Assembly (NCBI GenBank): GCA_009760885.1
Contig: CM019704.1
Location: 12,856,303-12,920,302 of the forward strand
From: Achatina immaculata
Lineage: Eukaryota > Mollusca > Gastropoda > Stylommatophora > Achatinidae
Direction of reading: 5' to 3'
DNA length: 64,000 bases
Shown: piece by piece, positions 8,764 through 20,080 of the stretch
Layout of the letters: each line of letters begins with the position of its first letter
Numbering within the stretch: position 1 is the stretch's first letter
The notes under the pieces: generated by a model
Seen by the model: only the letters and a program-made list of their open reading frames with translations
What the model was told of the DNA's origin: nothing
Databases searched by the model: none
Made by a program: the position numbers and the translations under genes

Positions 8764-11428
8764 TATCACCAATTACACAAATAATTAACAAAGTCCCTAA
8801 ACATGATATCTTAATTGCTATGGGGGCCTTCAGCGCTAAGGTAGGGAAAGACAACACCAACATCCAAAAAGTACTGGGGAAAGAAGGAACTGACTTGGTA
8901 AATCACAACGGAGAAAGTTTAATTGAAAAATGTCTAACAGAGGGCATGGTCATTAGAAGCACAATATTTCCACACAAAGAGATTCATAAAACAATGTGGA
9001 TATCTCCAGATGATAGAACTAGAAACCATACAGATCATTTTTGTATTAGAAAGCAATTCAGAACATCTCTGATAGATGTAAGGGCATACAGGGGTGCAGA
9101 TGTCAATAGTGATCACAACCTGTGTATAGGGAAAATAAAACTAAAACTGAAAACCTAACACAAGAAATCAATACACAGAAAGATAAACAACCACAGTCTA
9201 CAAGAAGAGAATACTAACATTAATTTCAATCAGGAACTTGCCAGTTATTCCACAACACCCACTGAAGTAGAGGAGATAGGTACAGATGAATTATGGAATT
9301 CTTACAGCACAGCCATAATCGCAGCAATAAAAGCAAGCGCTGGACTGAAAAAAAAAACAAACAGAAAAGCATAGATATCAGAAAACACATGGAAGTACAT
9401 ACATGAAAGATGAGCAGCCAAATTAGACATGTTGAATGTAAAGACAGATCTTGGAAAAGATCTGGCGAAAGTAACATACAAAGAAATAGACAATGAAGTA
9501 AACTGTTCAGCTAGAAGGGATAAAAGAGAATACATAGACAATACGACAAAAGAGGCAGAGAAAGCAGCAAAAACAGGAGACAGCAAAACTTTATATAACA
9601 TACAAAAGAGGCTAACAGGTACTATTACACCTAAAGAAAGATCAATCTTAGCAAAACTAGAACCCTATTAACATCAAATAAAGACCAAATGCAAAGATGG
9701 GCTGAACGCTTCCAAAAAATACTTAATCAGCCACACCCATATGAACTAATGAACCTTGAAACAACTTACCAACCCCACAACTAAATGTCAACCTAGAAGA
9801 AACATGGAGAAGAACAACAGAAAGGATGTTGAGCAATAGAGGGCTCACCTGGGCAAGTGCAGAAAAAAAGGCGAAGGACAGGCATTTGTGGAAAACCCTT
9901 GCGGAAGCCCCATGTGCCCTGGGCACTTAAAGTTCAGAGAGAGAGAGAGAGAGAGAGAAGAATTTAAATTGCCTTAAATTGAAACAGCAGTGAATTTAAT
10001 GGCTAACACCAAAGCAGCAGGTGAAGACGAAATAACACCCAAAATGTTAAAAGGTATCAATAGTGACTACATGAGACAACTACAGAGACTATTTAATGAG
10101 ATTTGGAGAGAAGAAAAGGTCCCCTCTAAATTTAAAAAAGGAATCATTGTTAAAATACCAAAATAAGGCAAACTTAGTGACTGTAACAATTGGAGAGGAG
10201 TAACCTTAATATCAGTTGTGTCAAAAATATTTTGCAAGGTCATTTTGAATAGATATAATGGATACCGCAACGAGAGAAGAACAAGCAGAATTTCAAAAAG
10301 GGAGAAGTTGTCTCAACCAGATCTTTACTCTAAGAATAACACTTGAAGAGCATATTGAAAAGCAAAAACCATTAATACTGAACTTCATAGACTTTAAAAA
10401 GGCTTTTGATAGCATACACAGAGATTTATTGTGGAGAATTTTAAGAGTATATGGAATACCATCTAAAATTGTCAACATCATTAAGGACTTCTACAATGGA
10501 TATGTTTGTGCAGTCAAAACAGAAGAAGGGATGACTGAATGGTTCCAGACTGAAACAGGCATGAAATAAGGAATTGCAATAGACTTCATAATGAAAAAAT
10601 GCTGCACAGGTGTTACTTGGTTACATGGGACCCAACTAGAAAATCTTGATTTTGCTGATGACATAACTCTTATTAGTAACAATGTGAATTCCATGCAAGA
10701 AAAACAGATATCCTGTCTTCACTGGCTAGCAAAATAGGACTTGAAATTAACAAGGACAAAATAAAAGTAATTAAACTTCTTCCCATTAATCAAAATGGAA
10801 GAATACACGTAGAAGGCATAGATGTTGAAGAAGTCAATCAGTTTGCATACCTTGGCAGCTATATAGACCAGGATGGTGACACCAGAAAGGAATTTAGAAT
10901 TAGAATTGCAAAAGCAGCATCGATCTTCAAGAATCTTGAGAACATATGGCATTCAAAAGTTATAAGAACCAAATTAAGACTATTCAATTCAAATGTAATA
11001 TCCACCCTCATTTATGCATGAGAAGGCTGGAAAACAACTAAAGAAATAGAAAAGAAATTAGACTCTTTTGAAAATAAATGCCTAAGGAAAATACTCGGCA
11101 TCTAGTGGAACGAATTCAAGAACAATGCAGAGATAAGATAGATGACTGAACAACAGCCAATTCCATGGAAGATCAGGAAAAGGAGATGAACATATGCTGG
11201 TCACGTGATGAGAAGAAATAATCAGAGAATCCCAAAACAAGCTATCATGTGGAACACAAAAGGCCAAAGAAAAAGAGGCCGACCATGTAAAACTCTAAAG
11301 AGACCAAACAATTAGGCATAAAATCCCTTGATGAGGTTGAAAAACTCGCCGAAAACAGGACAAACTGATGAACTATCTTGCAAGCCCTATGTGACATTTA
11401 ACGACATTGGAAAGATATAAGATATAAG
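8764..11428 (+). mobile_element. LINE-D, long 5'-truncated copy (endonuclease to 3' tail)
   Basis: Begins in the apurinic-type endonuclease domain (NKVPKHDILIAMGAFSAKVG, then a SDHNL motif near 9110), continues through a linker (KTDLGKDLAKVTYKEID), then RT: EEQAEFQKGRSCLNQIFTLR, DFKKAFDSIHRDLLWRI (motif A), FADD at about 10650, and the C-terminal GHVMRRN and GRPCKTLK boxes, ending in an ATAAGAT-type tail. The 13-bp atattccacactc flanks it at 8751-8763 and 11429-11441, a good target-site duplication. Frameshifts and stops break the ORF repeatedly. It hosts a nested LINE-A piece at 9802-9955. RTE/BovB-like by domain order and lack of a gag-like ORF in view. Confidence 0.9.
9802..9955 (+). mobile_element. 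LINE-A fragment nested in LINE-D
   Basis: About 150 bp of LINE-A 3' end: TTERMLSNRGLTWAS, DRHLWKTLAEAPCALGT, stop, then (AG)n. The 7-bp agaagaa occurs on both sides (9795-9801, 9956-9962), and the host LINE-D sequence is continuous when this segment is removed, as seen against the copy at 61540-61590. The purine-rich target resembles the element's own tail. Confidence 0.9.
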
Positions 11429-11442
11429 ATATTCCACACTCC

Positions 11443-11960
11443 AATGTGCTGTAGAAACATGGATACTAAATATGAAGTTAGAAAAGAAAATTGAGACACT
11501 TGAAATAAGGATTATTGAAAGAAAAGGGAAAATTCAATGGGCAGAAAAAAAAATGTTCAAAGAAACTGAAACTGTAAACAGAAATATAAAAATAATATCC
11601 AGACAGTTAAAATATTTCATTCACATCAAGAAAAATAAAACATTAATTAAAACCATTTTTGAAGGAAAAAAGAACAAGAGGGCACAAGATATAGATGGAT
11701 GGACAACATCTAAAGATATAGATGGGTGGACAGCATCTAAAGATATAGATGGGTGGACAGTATCTAAAGATATAGATGGGTGGACAACATCTAAAGATAT
11801 AGATGGATGGACAGCATCTAAAGATATAGATGGGTGGACAACATCTAAAGATATAGAGCGGTAGACAACATCTAAAGATAGACTGAAGGCAGCCTGGCCA
11901 AGTGCAGCATGAAAGCAAGAGACAAAACAAGTCAGATATCAGCTGCAGCCATCTCTTGGG
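11443..11960 (+). mobile_element. Diverged LINE C-terminal fragment (family unclear)
   Basis: An open frame with ETWILNMKLEKKIETLEI, then basic residues, FEGKKNKRAQD and RWMDNI-type remnants resembles the post-RT C-terminus of RTE-like elements (ETW...LE-K-IE-LE, then GRxRxRWxDNI). It is interrupted by a minisatellite grown from its own sequence at 11685-11880. The downstream part to about 11960 is not clearly assignable. Confidence 0.5.
11685..11880. repeat. Minisatellite, 27-bp unit, about 7 copies
   Basis: Units of agatatagatgggtggaca plus acatctaa, alternating acaacatc and acagcatc or acagtatc. Translated in one frame they read DIDGWTTSK; in another frame they carry the RWMDNI-like LINE C-terminal motif, so the array probably grew from LINE sequence. 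Confidence 0.9.
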
Positions 11961-12034
11961 GAGATGCATTAGATAAGAGAAAAGACTGTTATGAAGTTGG
12001 GTCCTGCTGTGAACTTGAGGAATTTTATCTTGAA

Positions 12035-12370
12035 AGTGTCACAAAAGCTGGTGAGCACTGACAGTATCACAAAAACTAGTGACCACTGACAGTATCACAA
12101 AAACTACTAAAACACAACAACTGTGTACTCATTAAGTAATAAAGCTGCTGCTATTTTTTTCCTAGTTTATACATAAAAATTAGTGAGCATTGACAGTATC
12201 ACAAAAACTAGTAAACACTGATAGTATTACAAAAACTACTGAGCATTGACAGTATCACAAAAACTAATGATCATTGATAGTATCATAAAAACTAGTGAGC
12301 ATTGATAGTATCACAAAAACTAATGATCACTGATAGTATCACAAAAACTAGTGAGCACTGAGAGAACTGT
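12035..12370. repeat. Minisatellite, about 36-bp unit
   Basis: Imperfect copies of gacagtatcacaaaaactag followed by tgagcactg or tgatcattg. Interleaved at 12115-12175 and again at 12445-12510 are segments with ataaagctg and tttttcctagtttatacat. They match the outer ends of the Penelope element at 17781-20672 and suggest that the array expanded next to, or out of, a Penelope terminal repeat. Confidence 0.8.
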
Positions 12371-12547
12371 GGTGACCAACAAGAGATTTACAAGTGAAAT
12401 GAATAACAAAGTTCCTAGGTTATTTCTATTAAGTTGCAAACCTAAACATCACAGCTGTGTTCTCATTAATAAAGCTGTTCCTACTTTTTTCCTAGTTTAT
12501 ACATTCTGGGTTATTTTATGAACTTTTCTTCAGAGATGTACTAAATA

Positions 12548-14248
12548 TCATCATCATCGTCATCAGGTGCTGTGCCAACTGGCACTGGCTATTATGCTTC
12601 TCCAGAGTACACGATCCTTCATACAGGCAATCAGCTCAGTTGGTGATCTCCTCTCACACCATCCCATCAGACTGTCCAGTATCATTTCTCTTGGCCTTCC
12701 TCTTGTTCTTCTTCCTTCTATTTTTTCTGTTGTTATAATATTTTCTATGCCCCCTCTTCTCATTGCATGTCCTATGAAAGTACATTGTCTCTCTCTTATC
12801 TTTTTGACAAGATTTTTTGTCTCTCCAGCTCTTCTCATACATTCTTCATTAGTTATTTTTACTGTCCAGGGGATTCACAACATTCTTCTAATAAACCACA
12901 TTTCTGCTGCTTCCAATGATTTTTGTGCAGACTTGCCTATTGTCCATGATTCACTTCCATATAACAAGATAGGTTCAATATAGCATTTTAGGACTCGTTT
13001 TCTAACATTCAATGATAAGGATGTGTTAGATAATATGTTTCTCATTCTCTGAAATGCAGTCTTTGCTTGGCCTATTCTGTTCCTAATTTCTGTTCTGCAT
13101 TTCCCATCTGAAGTTATTACTGCTCCAAGGTATTTGAATTTCTGCACCTGCTTTAGAATAGTTCTGCTTAATTTTATACTGCATGCTGGTGGATTCTGTT
13201 TCTTAGATATAAGTCTCTGTCTTTTTGATGTTCAAAGTAAGGCCTTTCTGTTCACTTTCTTTGGCCACTTTATCCAATAGATTTTGCAGGTCTTGTTGGT
13301 TTTCAGCTATCAGTACTGTGTTGTCAGCATACTGAAGGTTGTTAATATTGTATCCTCCAATTGTTATGCCTGGTTCTGTGATGATCATTCTTAGAATATT
13401 CTCACTGTACAGAGAAAAAAGGTCTGGAGATAGTACACATCCTTGTCGCACACCTTGTTTTATAGGTTGATATTTCCAGTTCTGTTTTCAACTTGAAATG
13501 CTGCTTCTTGCTGCCATTATAGATGTTTTACAATCCTCAGCTCTTTGCCATCTATATTGATGTCTTCAAGCATTTTAATAATTTCATTATGTTTCACCTT
13601 GTCATAAACAGAGATCTTTCTGTACTTCTAAAGCTCTTTCTGTTAGTGTACGTAAAGCATAAATGGCATTGTGTGTTCCCTTTCCTTCAGCAAATCCAAA
13701 CTGTTCATCGGCTATTTCCATTTTTATCTTTTTCCTTGTTCTTCTCATAATGATTCTCAGAAGTAGCTTCGTTATGTGACATGAGAGGCTGATAGTCCAG
13801 TGGTTATCACATTCCTTTGCACCTGGTTTCTTTGGTAGTGCTTTAAACGTGGATTTAAGCAAGTCACTGGCATATAACCACTGTTGTAAATGTCATTCAG
13901 TAACTTTGTTATTATTTTTATTCCTATCTCCTATCTCCTCCAGCGCCTCTATTCTATTGTTATATTATCAGGCCCATTTGCTTTTCCTTTCTTCATGTGT
14001 TTGATGGCATCTATGATTCCATCTTCAAGTATTGGTGGTCCATCACAGTTTTCAGTACCTGGTGTTAATTCTGGTCTTTCTCCTTCATATAGCTCACTGA
14101 TGTACTCTGTCCACCTGTCCACAATGTCTTCTTTTCCCATTAACATTTTACCTTCTTTTGATTTCAGGCATCCTGTGGTATATTTTGTTTTCCTGCCTGT
14201 GAGTTCACTAATTCGTTTGTGCATGTTTTTGCTGTCTTATTATGAGAG
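12548..14248 (-). mobile_element. LINE-B, 5'-truncated copy with (ATG)n tail and target-site duplication
   Basis: Minus-strand RTE/BovB-like element. From its 5' side it covers KYTTGCLKSKEGKMLMGKED, the RT core with [38 protein letters not shown] (motif B'), YADNT in place of YADDT, then KFKYLGAVITSDGKCRTEIR, LLYGSESWTIGK, and GRPREMILDSLMGWCERRSP. The 3' tail is ATC/GAT triplets at 12548-12566. The 9-bp tactaaata flanks it at 12539-12547 and 14249-14257. Several frameshifts and a YADN substitution show that it is dead. Confidence 0.92.
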
Positions 14249-14329
14249 TACTAAATACTAATACAATATTTGGTTGAAACTGTGAGGAAGAATAAAAAAA
14301 ATAAAGGCAACATATCCTGTGTTACCAGT

Positions 14330-14560
14330 AACTGTCAGCAAATAAACATAATGGGTCCATTAGCTCCTTCATTCATTGGGAGAAGTTTTTTGGCTGCTTC
14401 CAGTTCAGGTCAGCACTGCTTTCTTAACCTCATCAATTGAGGTGAACTTGTGACTGTGTAGGATCTCTTTAAGTGCTACAAAGACATGATAATCACATGA
14501 TGCCAGTTCAGGACTGTAAGAGGGGTGAGGAAGATTTTCAAACTGTGGGGTTTCATTGTC
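14330..14560 (-). mobile_element. Mariner transposase C-terminal remnant
   Basis: Minus-strand translation gives FENLPHPSYSPELASCDYHV followed by FVALKEIL and FTSIDEVKKAV. This is the SPDLAPSDYHLF region with the third catalytic Asp position replaced or shifted. No inverted terminal repeats were recognised around it. The rest of the element appears lost. Confidence 0.75.
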
Positions 14561-14678
14561 TCTGCTGCTTCATGGCAACATGTATTATCATAGTGCAGCA
14601 ATTGACAGCATTCATTTTCCATTGGTGCAGATCGCAGGTTTCAGATTCTCTCTATGCTGAGCCATGCTGTGTTCACTT

Positions 14679-14834
14679 CTATACTGAGTCAACATCCCAC
14701 AGTCACTTTCAGCAGATTATACTGAGTCAACATCCCACAGTCACTTTCAGCAGATTATACTGAGTCAACATCCCACAGTCACTTTCAGCAAGTTATACTG
14801 AGTCAACATCCCACAGTCACTTTCAGCAAGTTAT
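14679..14834. repeat. Tandem array, 38-bp unit, 4 copies
   Basis: Four nearly identical copies of tatactgagtcaacatccca plus cagtcactttcagcagat, the last two with aagt for agat. Confidence 0.92.
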
Positions 14835-15287
14835 ACTCCCTCTGCCCAAAGAAGTCTCATTATGGCACGTTGTTCCACAACGGTACAATCCCACAGCAGA
14901 GCGTACATAGTTATTTGACCTTGACTTCAAACAGATTAAGTGCAAAGCACTGCACTGTGCATGTTTGGACTACTCATCAGTGACTGCAAATGTTTTACTG
15001 TGTCAGTTTCTATATGTTGTAGTTACCGAATAATTTTGAAATCGCTTTATTTTTTTATTCTCCCTGGTAAATACTGATTTCAAGTATTTGGCTGGATATA
15101 AATATTTGTTTTTTAAGTATTTGACTGAATATAATAAGAAGAGAACCTTGGAAATAAGACTACTCACTCAAGTGTGAATATAAAGTACTGCTGTTGTTAA
15201 TCATGCTGAGATACAAAATTTGAATCTATTTATTTTCATTCAGTCTTACACTGTTGTACAAGTTTGCATAGATGGGAAATGTAAACT
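14835..15287. other. Intronic sequence, no gene seen
   Basis: Single-copy AT-rich sequence including sparse ttcaagtatttg near-repeats at 15070-15120. Nothing coding was recognised. Confidence 0.45.
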
Positions 15288-16219
15288 CATCATCATCATC
15301 ATCAGGTGCCATGCCAATTGGTGTTGGCTATTATGCTTCTCCAGAGTACACGATCCTTCATGCAGGCAATCAGTTCAGTTGGTGATCTCCTCTCACACCA
15401 TCCCATCAGACTGTCCAGTATCATTTCTCTTGGTCTTCCTCTTGATCTTCTTCCCTCTATTCTTCCTGTTGTTATAATATTTTCTGTGCCCTCTCTTCTC
15501 ATTGCATGTCCTATGGAAGTGCATTGTCTCTCTCTTACCTTTTTGACAAGGTTTTTTGTCTCTCCAGCTCTTCTCATACATTCTTCATTAGTTATTTTTG
15601 CTGTCCAGGGGATTCGCAACATTCTTCTAATAAACCACATTTCTGCTGCTTCCAATGATTTTTGTGCAGACTTGCCTATTGTCCATGATTCACTTCCATA
15701 TAACAAGATAGGTTCAATATAGCATTTTAGGATTCGTTTTCTAACATTCAATGATAAGGATGTGTTAGATAATATGTTTCTCATTCTCTGAAATGCAGTC
15801 TTTGCTTGGCCTATTCTGTTCCTAATTTCTGTTCTGCATTTCCCATCTGAAGTTATTACTGCTCCAAGGTATTTGAATTTCTGCACCTGCTTTAGAATAG
15901 TTCTGCTTAATTTTATACTGCATGCTGGTGGATTCTGTTTCTTAGATATAACCATAGTCTCTGTCTTTTTGATGTTCAAAGTAAGGCCTTTCTGTTCACT
16001 TTCTTTGGCCACTTTATCCAAGAGATTTTGCAGGTCTTGTTGGTTCTCAGCTATCAGTACTGTGTCGTCAGCATACCGAAGGTTGTTAATATTGTATCTT
16101 CCAATTTGTATGCCTGGTTCTGTGATGATCGTTCTTAGAATATTCTCGCTGTACAGAGAAAAAAGGTCTGGAGACAGTACACATCTTTGACGCACACCTT
16201 GTTTTATAGGTTTTCAAGT
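15288..16219 (-). mobile_element. LINE-B, second 5'-truncated copy, longest intact LINE frame
   Basis: An uninterrupted 297-residue frame from [20 protein letters not shown] through [20 protein letters not shown], the YLGAVITSDG block, LLYGSESW, WTAKITNEECMRRAGE, SIGHAMRR, GRRSRGRPREMILDSL to NTNWHGT, then an ATC/GAT triplet tail. It covers RT motifs B' to the C-terminus and retains YADD. A possible 9-bp duplication, atgtaaact, is at 15279-15287 and 16220-16228 with a few extra bases at the 5' junction. Near-identical to 12548-13450 but inserted independently. Confidence 0.92.
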
Positions 16220-16424
16220 ATGTAAACTACAAACTGCAAATTTGTCATTTTATTTTACAGGTAGATCTCACCTAACTAACATTTCACTTTTTTTTTCCAG
16301 TTTTGGAAAGTGAGAAGAAAATTTAAGTATTCAAAAATTTGCTGCTTGAATTTCCTTCACAACAAGAGTATTCAAATTTCATCATTACTTCACTGATTGT
16401 GAATTTGAATGGAATATTTGGTAC

Positions 16425-16815
16425 ATAAACAGCTGAGAAACACATAAATGCCTTTGTATGTAAATGCTACAGAAGAGTTCTCCAAATATCGTGGACACAA
16501 AAAAGAACAATTATATCTATACTACAAAAGCTTAATATTGAAGAAGGCTGGCTAGTAAAGAGGATTAAAGAGAGAAAACTTAAATATTTTGGACACATTA
16601 AACGTCATGATAATTTAGAGAAGACTGTATTGGAAGGATACATAATGGGGAAAAGAAAGAGAGGAAGACCAAAACGAAGATGGCTGCAAGACATCATTGA
16701 CGACCTGCAAATGGATGCAGCAGCCGCAGGCCATCTTGCTCACAACCGAGAGGCCTACAGGAATGCTGTTTGGGAGGCAAAGTTTTGCAAGGGACATGCA
16801 AATGAATGAATGAAT
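16425..16815 (+). mobile_element. LINE-C 3' fragment with (GAAT)n tail
   Basis: Encodes AEKHINAFVCKCYRRVLQIS, then (with frame breaks) WLVKRIKERKLKYFGHIKRH, GKRKRGRPKRRWLQDI and a C-terminus ending before a gaatgaatgaat tail. Flanking atttggtacat (about 16407) and atttggtatat (after the tail) are a probable target-site duplication. Related 3' ends are at 44528-44628 and, on the minus strand, 56521-57402. Confidence 0.88.
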
Positions 16816-17188
16816 GAATTTGGTATATCTCTAACTGAAATACACACACTCATTTCCAAGTTTAAGTGTCATTACTTTTCAGCATGTCCTCAAAATGACA
16901 AGAAAATTAAAATATAAAAGTCCATAAAACTATAGCAAGACTGGGAAACTATCATTTAAATATATTCATGTCATATCATCTGTGGCAGATTTCATAGAAA
17001 TTTTTTTTTCTGATATAAAATTTCATTTAATTCTTGTGTTTAAAGATCCAGAACTAGATTTAACAGCAAAAACAAGTTCAGAATTTTGAAATTTTTGTAT
17101 GAACAGTTGGGATATCTTTTTATGTGTTTATCACATGCTGATATGATGTTCATGTAAAATAATATGTTTATGTCACATTTTATCTTAC

Positions 17189-17274
17189 CATTGTCTCTCT
17201 GCTGTCTTTTGCATTTCCTGGACACTTTCCCAAAATTTTATCATGGCACTTTTTGTGAACAGCACAGTTGCATA
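17189..17274 (-). CDS. PRKCD-like: Novel PKC exon: second half of C1A domain
   Basis: Minus-strand exon of 86 bp between an acceptor ending TTGACAG and a donor GTAAGA. It enters in phase 1 (a + TA gives Ile) and encodes 28 residues, CNCAVHKKCHDKILGKCPGN then AKDSRETM, ending in phase 0. This gives the C1A pattern Cys-X4-His-X2-Cys-X7-Cys and the CxGxAxxSRxT linker that joins C1A to C1B in delta-type PKC. Joined to 22363-22394 and 4545-4674, the frame continues without gaps. Confidence 0.95.
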
Positions 17275-17394
17275 CTGTCAATGACAAGGACAGGTCACTG
17301 TGACTCAGAAATTGTCTGACAGACAATTAAAAGCTTCATTTCTAAAAGATAAAAGAAATTTGGTCATATTCTATTTCTTGCTAGTTCAAGGACT

Positions 17395-17780
17395 CCCTAC
17401 ATGTCTCTCTGTCTACTTGTCTGTCTATATGTGTCTCTGTCTACTTGTCTGTCTGTCTGCCTATATGTGTCTCTGTCTACTTGTCTGTCTGTCTGCCTAT
17501 ATGTGTCTCTGCCTACTTGTCTGTCTGTCTGCCTATATGTGTCTCTGTCTACTTGTCTGTCTGTCTGCCTATATGTGTCTCTGTCTGCTTGTCTGTCTGT
17601 CTACCTATATGTGTCTCTGTCTATTTGTCTGTCTGTCTACCTATATGTGTCTCTCTGTCTACTTGTCTGTCTGTCTGCCTATATGTCTCTCTGTCTACCT
17701 ATGTCTGTGTCTACTTGTCTGTCTACCTATGTCTGTATATCTACTTGTCTGTCTCCCTATATGTCTCTCTGTCTACTTGT
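17395..17780. repeat. CTGT-rich minisatellite, 36-bp unit (left block)
   Basis: Copies of gtctctgtctacttgtctgt plus ctgtctgcctatatgt, shortening to gtctacctat steps on the right. Blocks of related sequence recur at 20730-20887 and 22168-22345, on the far sides of the Penelope element and the mariner. Confidence 0.92.
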
Positions 17781-18689
17781 CTTTATTAACTAGGAAAAAA
17801 AATTGGAACAGCTTTATTACTTAACAATTACAAAGTTCTGACATTTTGGCGTGAGCCTTAATCATACAAAAAACATACAGGATGAAGAAATAGGGAGAGG
17901 AGATAAAGTATAGATTGACATGAATGCTATGTTAAAAAAAGGAAATAAAATGAATAGGGCACTTCACTGTAACTTGTAAGTAGATGTGACTTGTCAGATA
18001 AAAGGGATGGGCGACTGCAATAAAACTGGTTCAAATAATAAAGGTATACAGAGGTGTATGGTGCAGTTTTACAAGGTGGCAGAGGGATGAGTAAAGTGAG
18101 AAAAGTGAATAGAAAGTATGAGAGCGAGATGAGAATGTATGAATGAAAAACATACAACATCCAATATTTTGGCGTGAGCCTTTTTCAAGGATTACATACA
18201 CAATCGAGGCAAAAACGCATAACTAAACAAGAAACATCTTAATGTGGCATCCTACAGAAGTAGGAAAAACAGAGAAGTGCGTGTCCACTAGACGAGGCAT
18301 AGAGACCACGCGGGACCACACAAAGGATATGCCGATAGAGCCAATCATAAAGAGAAGGTGGAGAGAGGGGGGAAACAGGTGGGGGAAGGGCAATAGAAAC
18401 ATGATAGCCACTAGAGGCGAAGGTATGGGGGGAGGGGAAGTGGAGAGATAATGAATGAAGAACACCTGCAGTGAGAAAATGTGAAACTGGTGAATAGGAC
18501 AGGACCCTATAACCTATAGGTCCCCAAAGAAGAAGAGAAGGTGGCGATAGGGAGGGCAGCTAGGAGAAAGAAACAAGAAAGTAGAGTATAAATAAAAAAA
18601 AAGGAAGGGGCGGGTGGAAAACTTAAGAAGTTAAAGGAAGCTGAAGACATTGTCCAGCTGGATGGAGACAGCCAGTCTGGAAAATAAGT

Positions 18690-19120
18690 CACTGTTCTAG
18701 GACCCTCCAAGATCGTACATCAGCAGAACAAGAGCAGATCGCACTAACAGAAATGTCCTGTTTTTCCCTATGGTTGCTAAAGCAAAAATGTTTAGCCACA
18801 GGTGTCCAGGCCCTGTTAGAAATATCGTTAAGATGTTAGCGAAAACGATCTCCTAAGTGTAAACTGGTCTCCCCTATATACTTCATACCACAAGGTTTGC
18901 ACATAATAGCATAAATAACATTGCGTGAAGTGTAGATGAAACCCTCCTGAACTGATAAAGTGGACTTAGGGAAGGAGATCTGGCTAGCCTCGACAACAAA
19001 CGAGCAAGTGTTGCATCTACAGTGTCCGTAACGTCTGGTACCGTAAAAAGTGTCATCTGTCTTAATGCCACTTCGAAATAAAAGGTCCCTGAGGTTCTTG
19101 TCCCGTCTGTAGGCTACCAA
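18690..19120 (-). pseudogene. Penelope GIY-YIG endonuclease domain
   Basis: The open part reads LVAYRRDKNLRDLLFRSGIK, a Cys-rich CRCNTC stretch, then VIYAIMCKPCGMKYIGETSL and HLGDRFR. The Y-I-M-C-x-x-C-G-x-x-Y-I-G-E-T pattern is the Penelope form of the GIY-YIG nuclease, with the Cys pair typical of these elements. After an in-frame stop the frame continues through HLNDISNRAWTPVAKHF. The stop and missing upstream RT make an active enzyme unlikely. Confidence 0.85.
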
Positions 19121-20080
19121 TGGGAGTTCCCCAAAAAGTTCACATGTGTCAGGCTCGGTCTGGAGGAGATGGAGATAGACAGTATGTTTTTAACTGCCAA
19201 ACTATGAGGGTGGTGCATGAGTACCAGTTTAACTCTGTCTGAGCTACAGTGCGGTTTAGGAGTGAGGGCTTGTTGCTGCGATATATGGATGATGCGGTTC
19301 CAAGATGACGAGAGAACATGTTCTGGATAGCCGCGTTGACGGAAGAAATCTAGCATTTTATGACTTTGATCCTGGAAATCAACATCCTCAGTATACAAAC
19401 GTCGCAACCTAAGAAGCTGGAGAAAAGGAATAGAGTCTTTACACGATCTGGGATGAGAGGAAGAGTACAAGAGATAACTGTGAGAGTCTGTAGGTTTATA
19501 GTGGATAGAAGTAGTAAGCCCGGTAGGGCCGACAGTAACGGCAATGTCGAGAAAGTTAGCGGAAGTAGCAGAGATGTGAGAGGTGAAAGAAATGACAGGA
19601 TTGTACTCCTTAATAAAACTGATAAAATTGTCAAGGTCTCTCTCTGGCATTGATGTGAGCCCAATTCCGTCTTCTATATAGCGTCTATATAAGGCTGGAA
19701 AGTCGCCTATATAGACTCTCAGAACCTTGTTTTCGAAGTGTCCCATGAACAGACAATGCCTAGCTGGGGCCCATTTTGGTACCCATGGCCACACCACTAA
19801 CCTGGTCGAAGTAAATGCCTTTGAATTCAAACGAATTGAGTTGGAGGACAAGTCGTATAAGGCGCAGAATAGTAGACGTAGGAATAGAGGGATTGCGTCT
19901 TTTGTTCAGAAAGAACTTGACGGCCTGAAGTCCCTGATCATGCGAGATGGATGTGTATAAGGACACTACATCAAGAGTGAAGATACGGTAGGTGTGACCA
20001 GGCAGGAGTGTAAGGGTCTAAAAAGCAATAAGAGCATGATTCGTGTCCTTAAGGTAAGTGGGCAGACTAGTGACAAGAGG
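19114..20080 (-). pseudogene. Penelope reverse transcriptase, partial
   Basis: Reading from 20080: KDTNHALIAF, stop, then TLDVVSLYTSISHDQGLQAV (motif A of Penelope RT), GVAMGTKMGP (motif B), RYIEDGIGL (motif C, with Glu where YIDD has the first Asp), ISATSANFLDIAV, and a C-terminal thumb with RGYPEHVLSS and LVLMHHPHSLAVKNIL. A frame change lies near 19770. The palm N-terminus before KDTNH is absent. Confidence 0.85.

Noticed and set aside
17395..17790. Cys/Leu/Val-rich open frames in all three plus frames
   Set aside because: Direct translation of the CTGT-rich minisatellite; no start context or non-repeat coding part.
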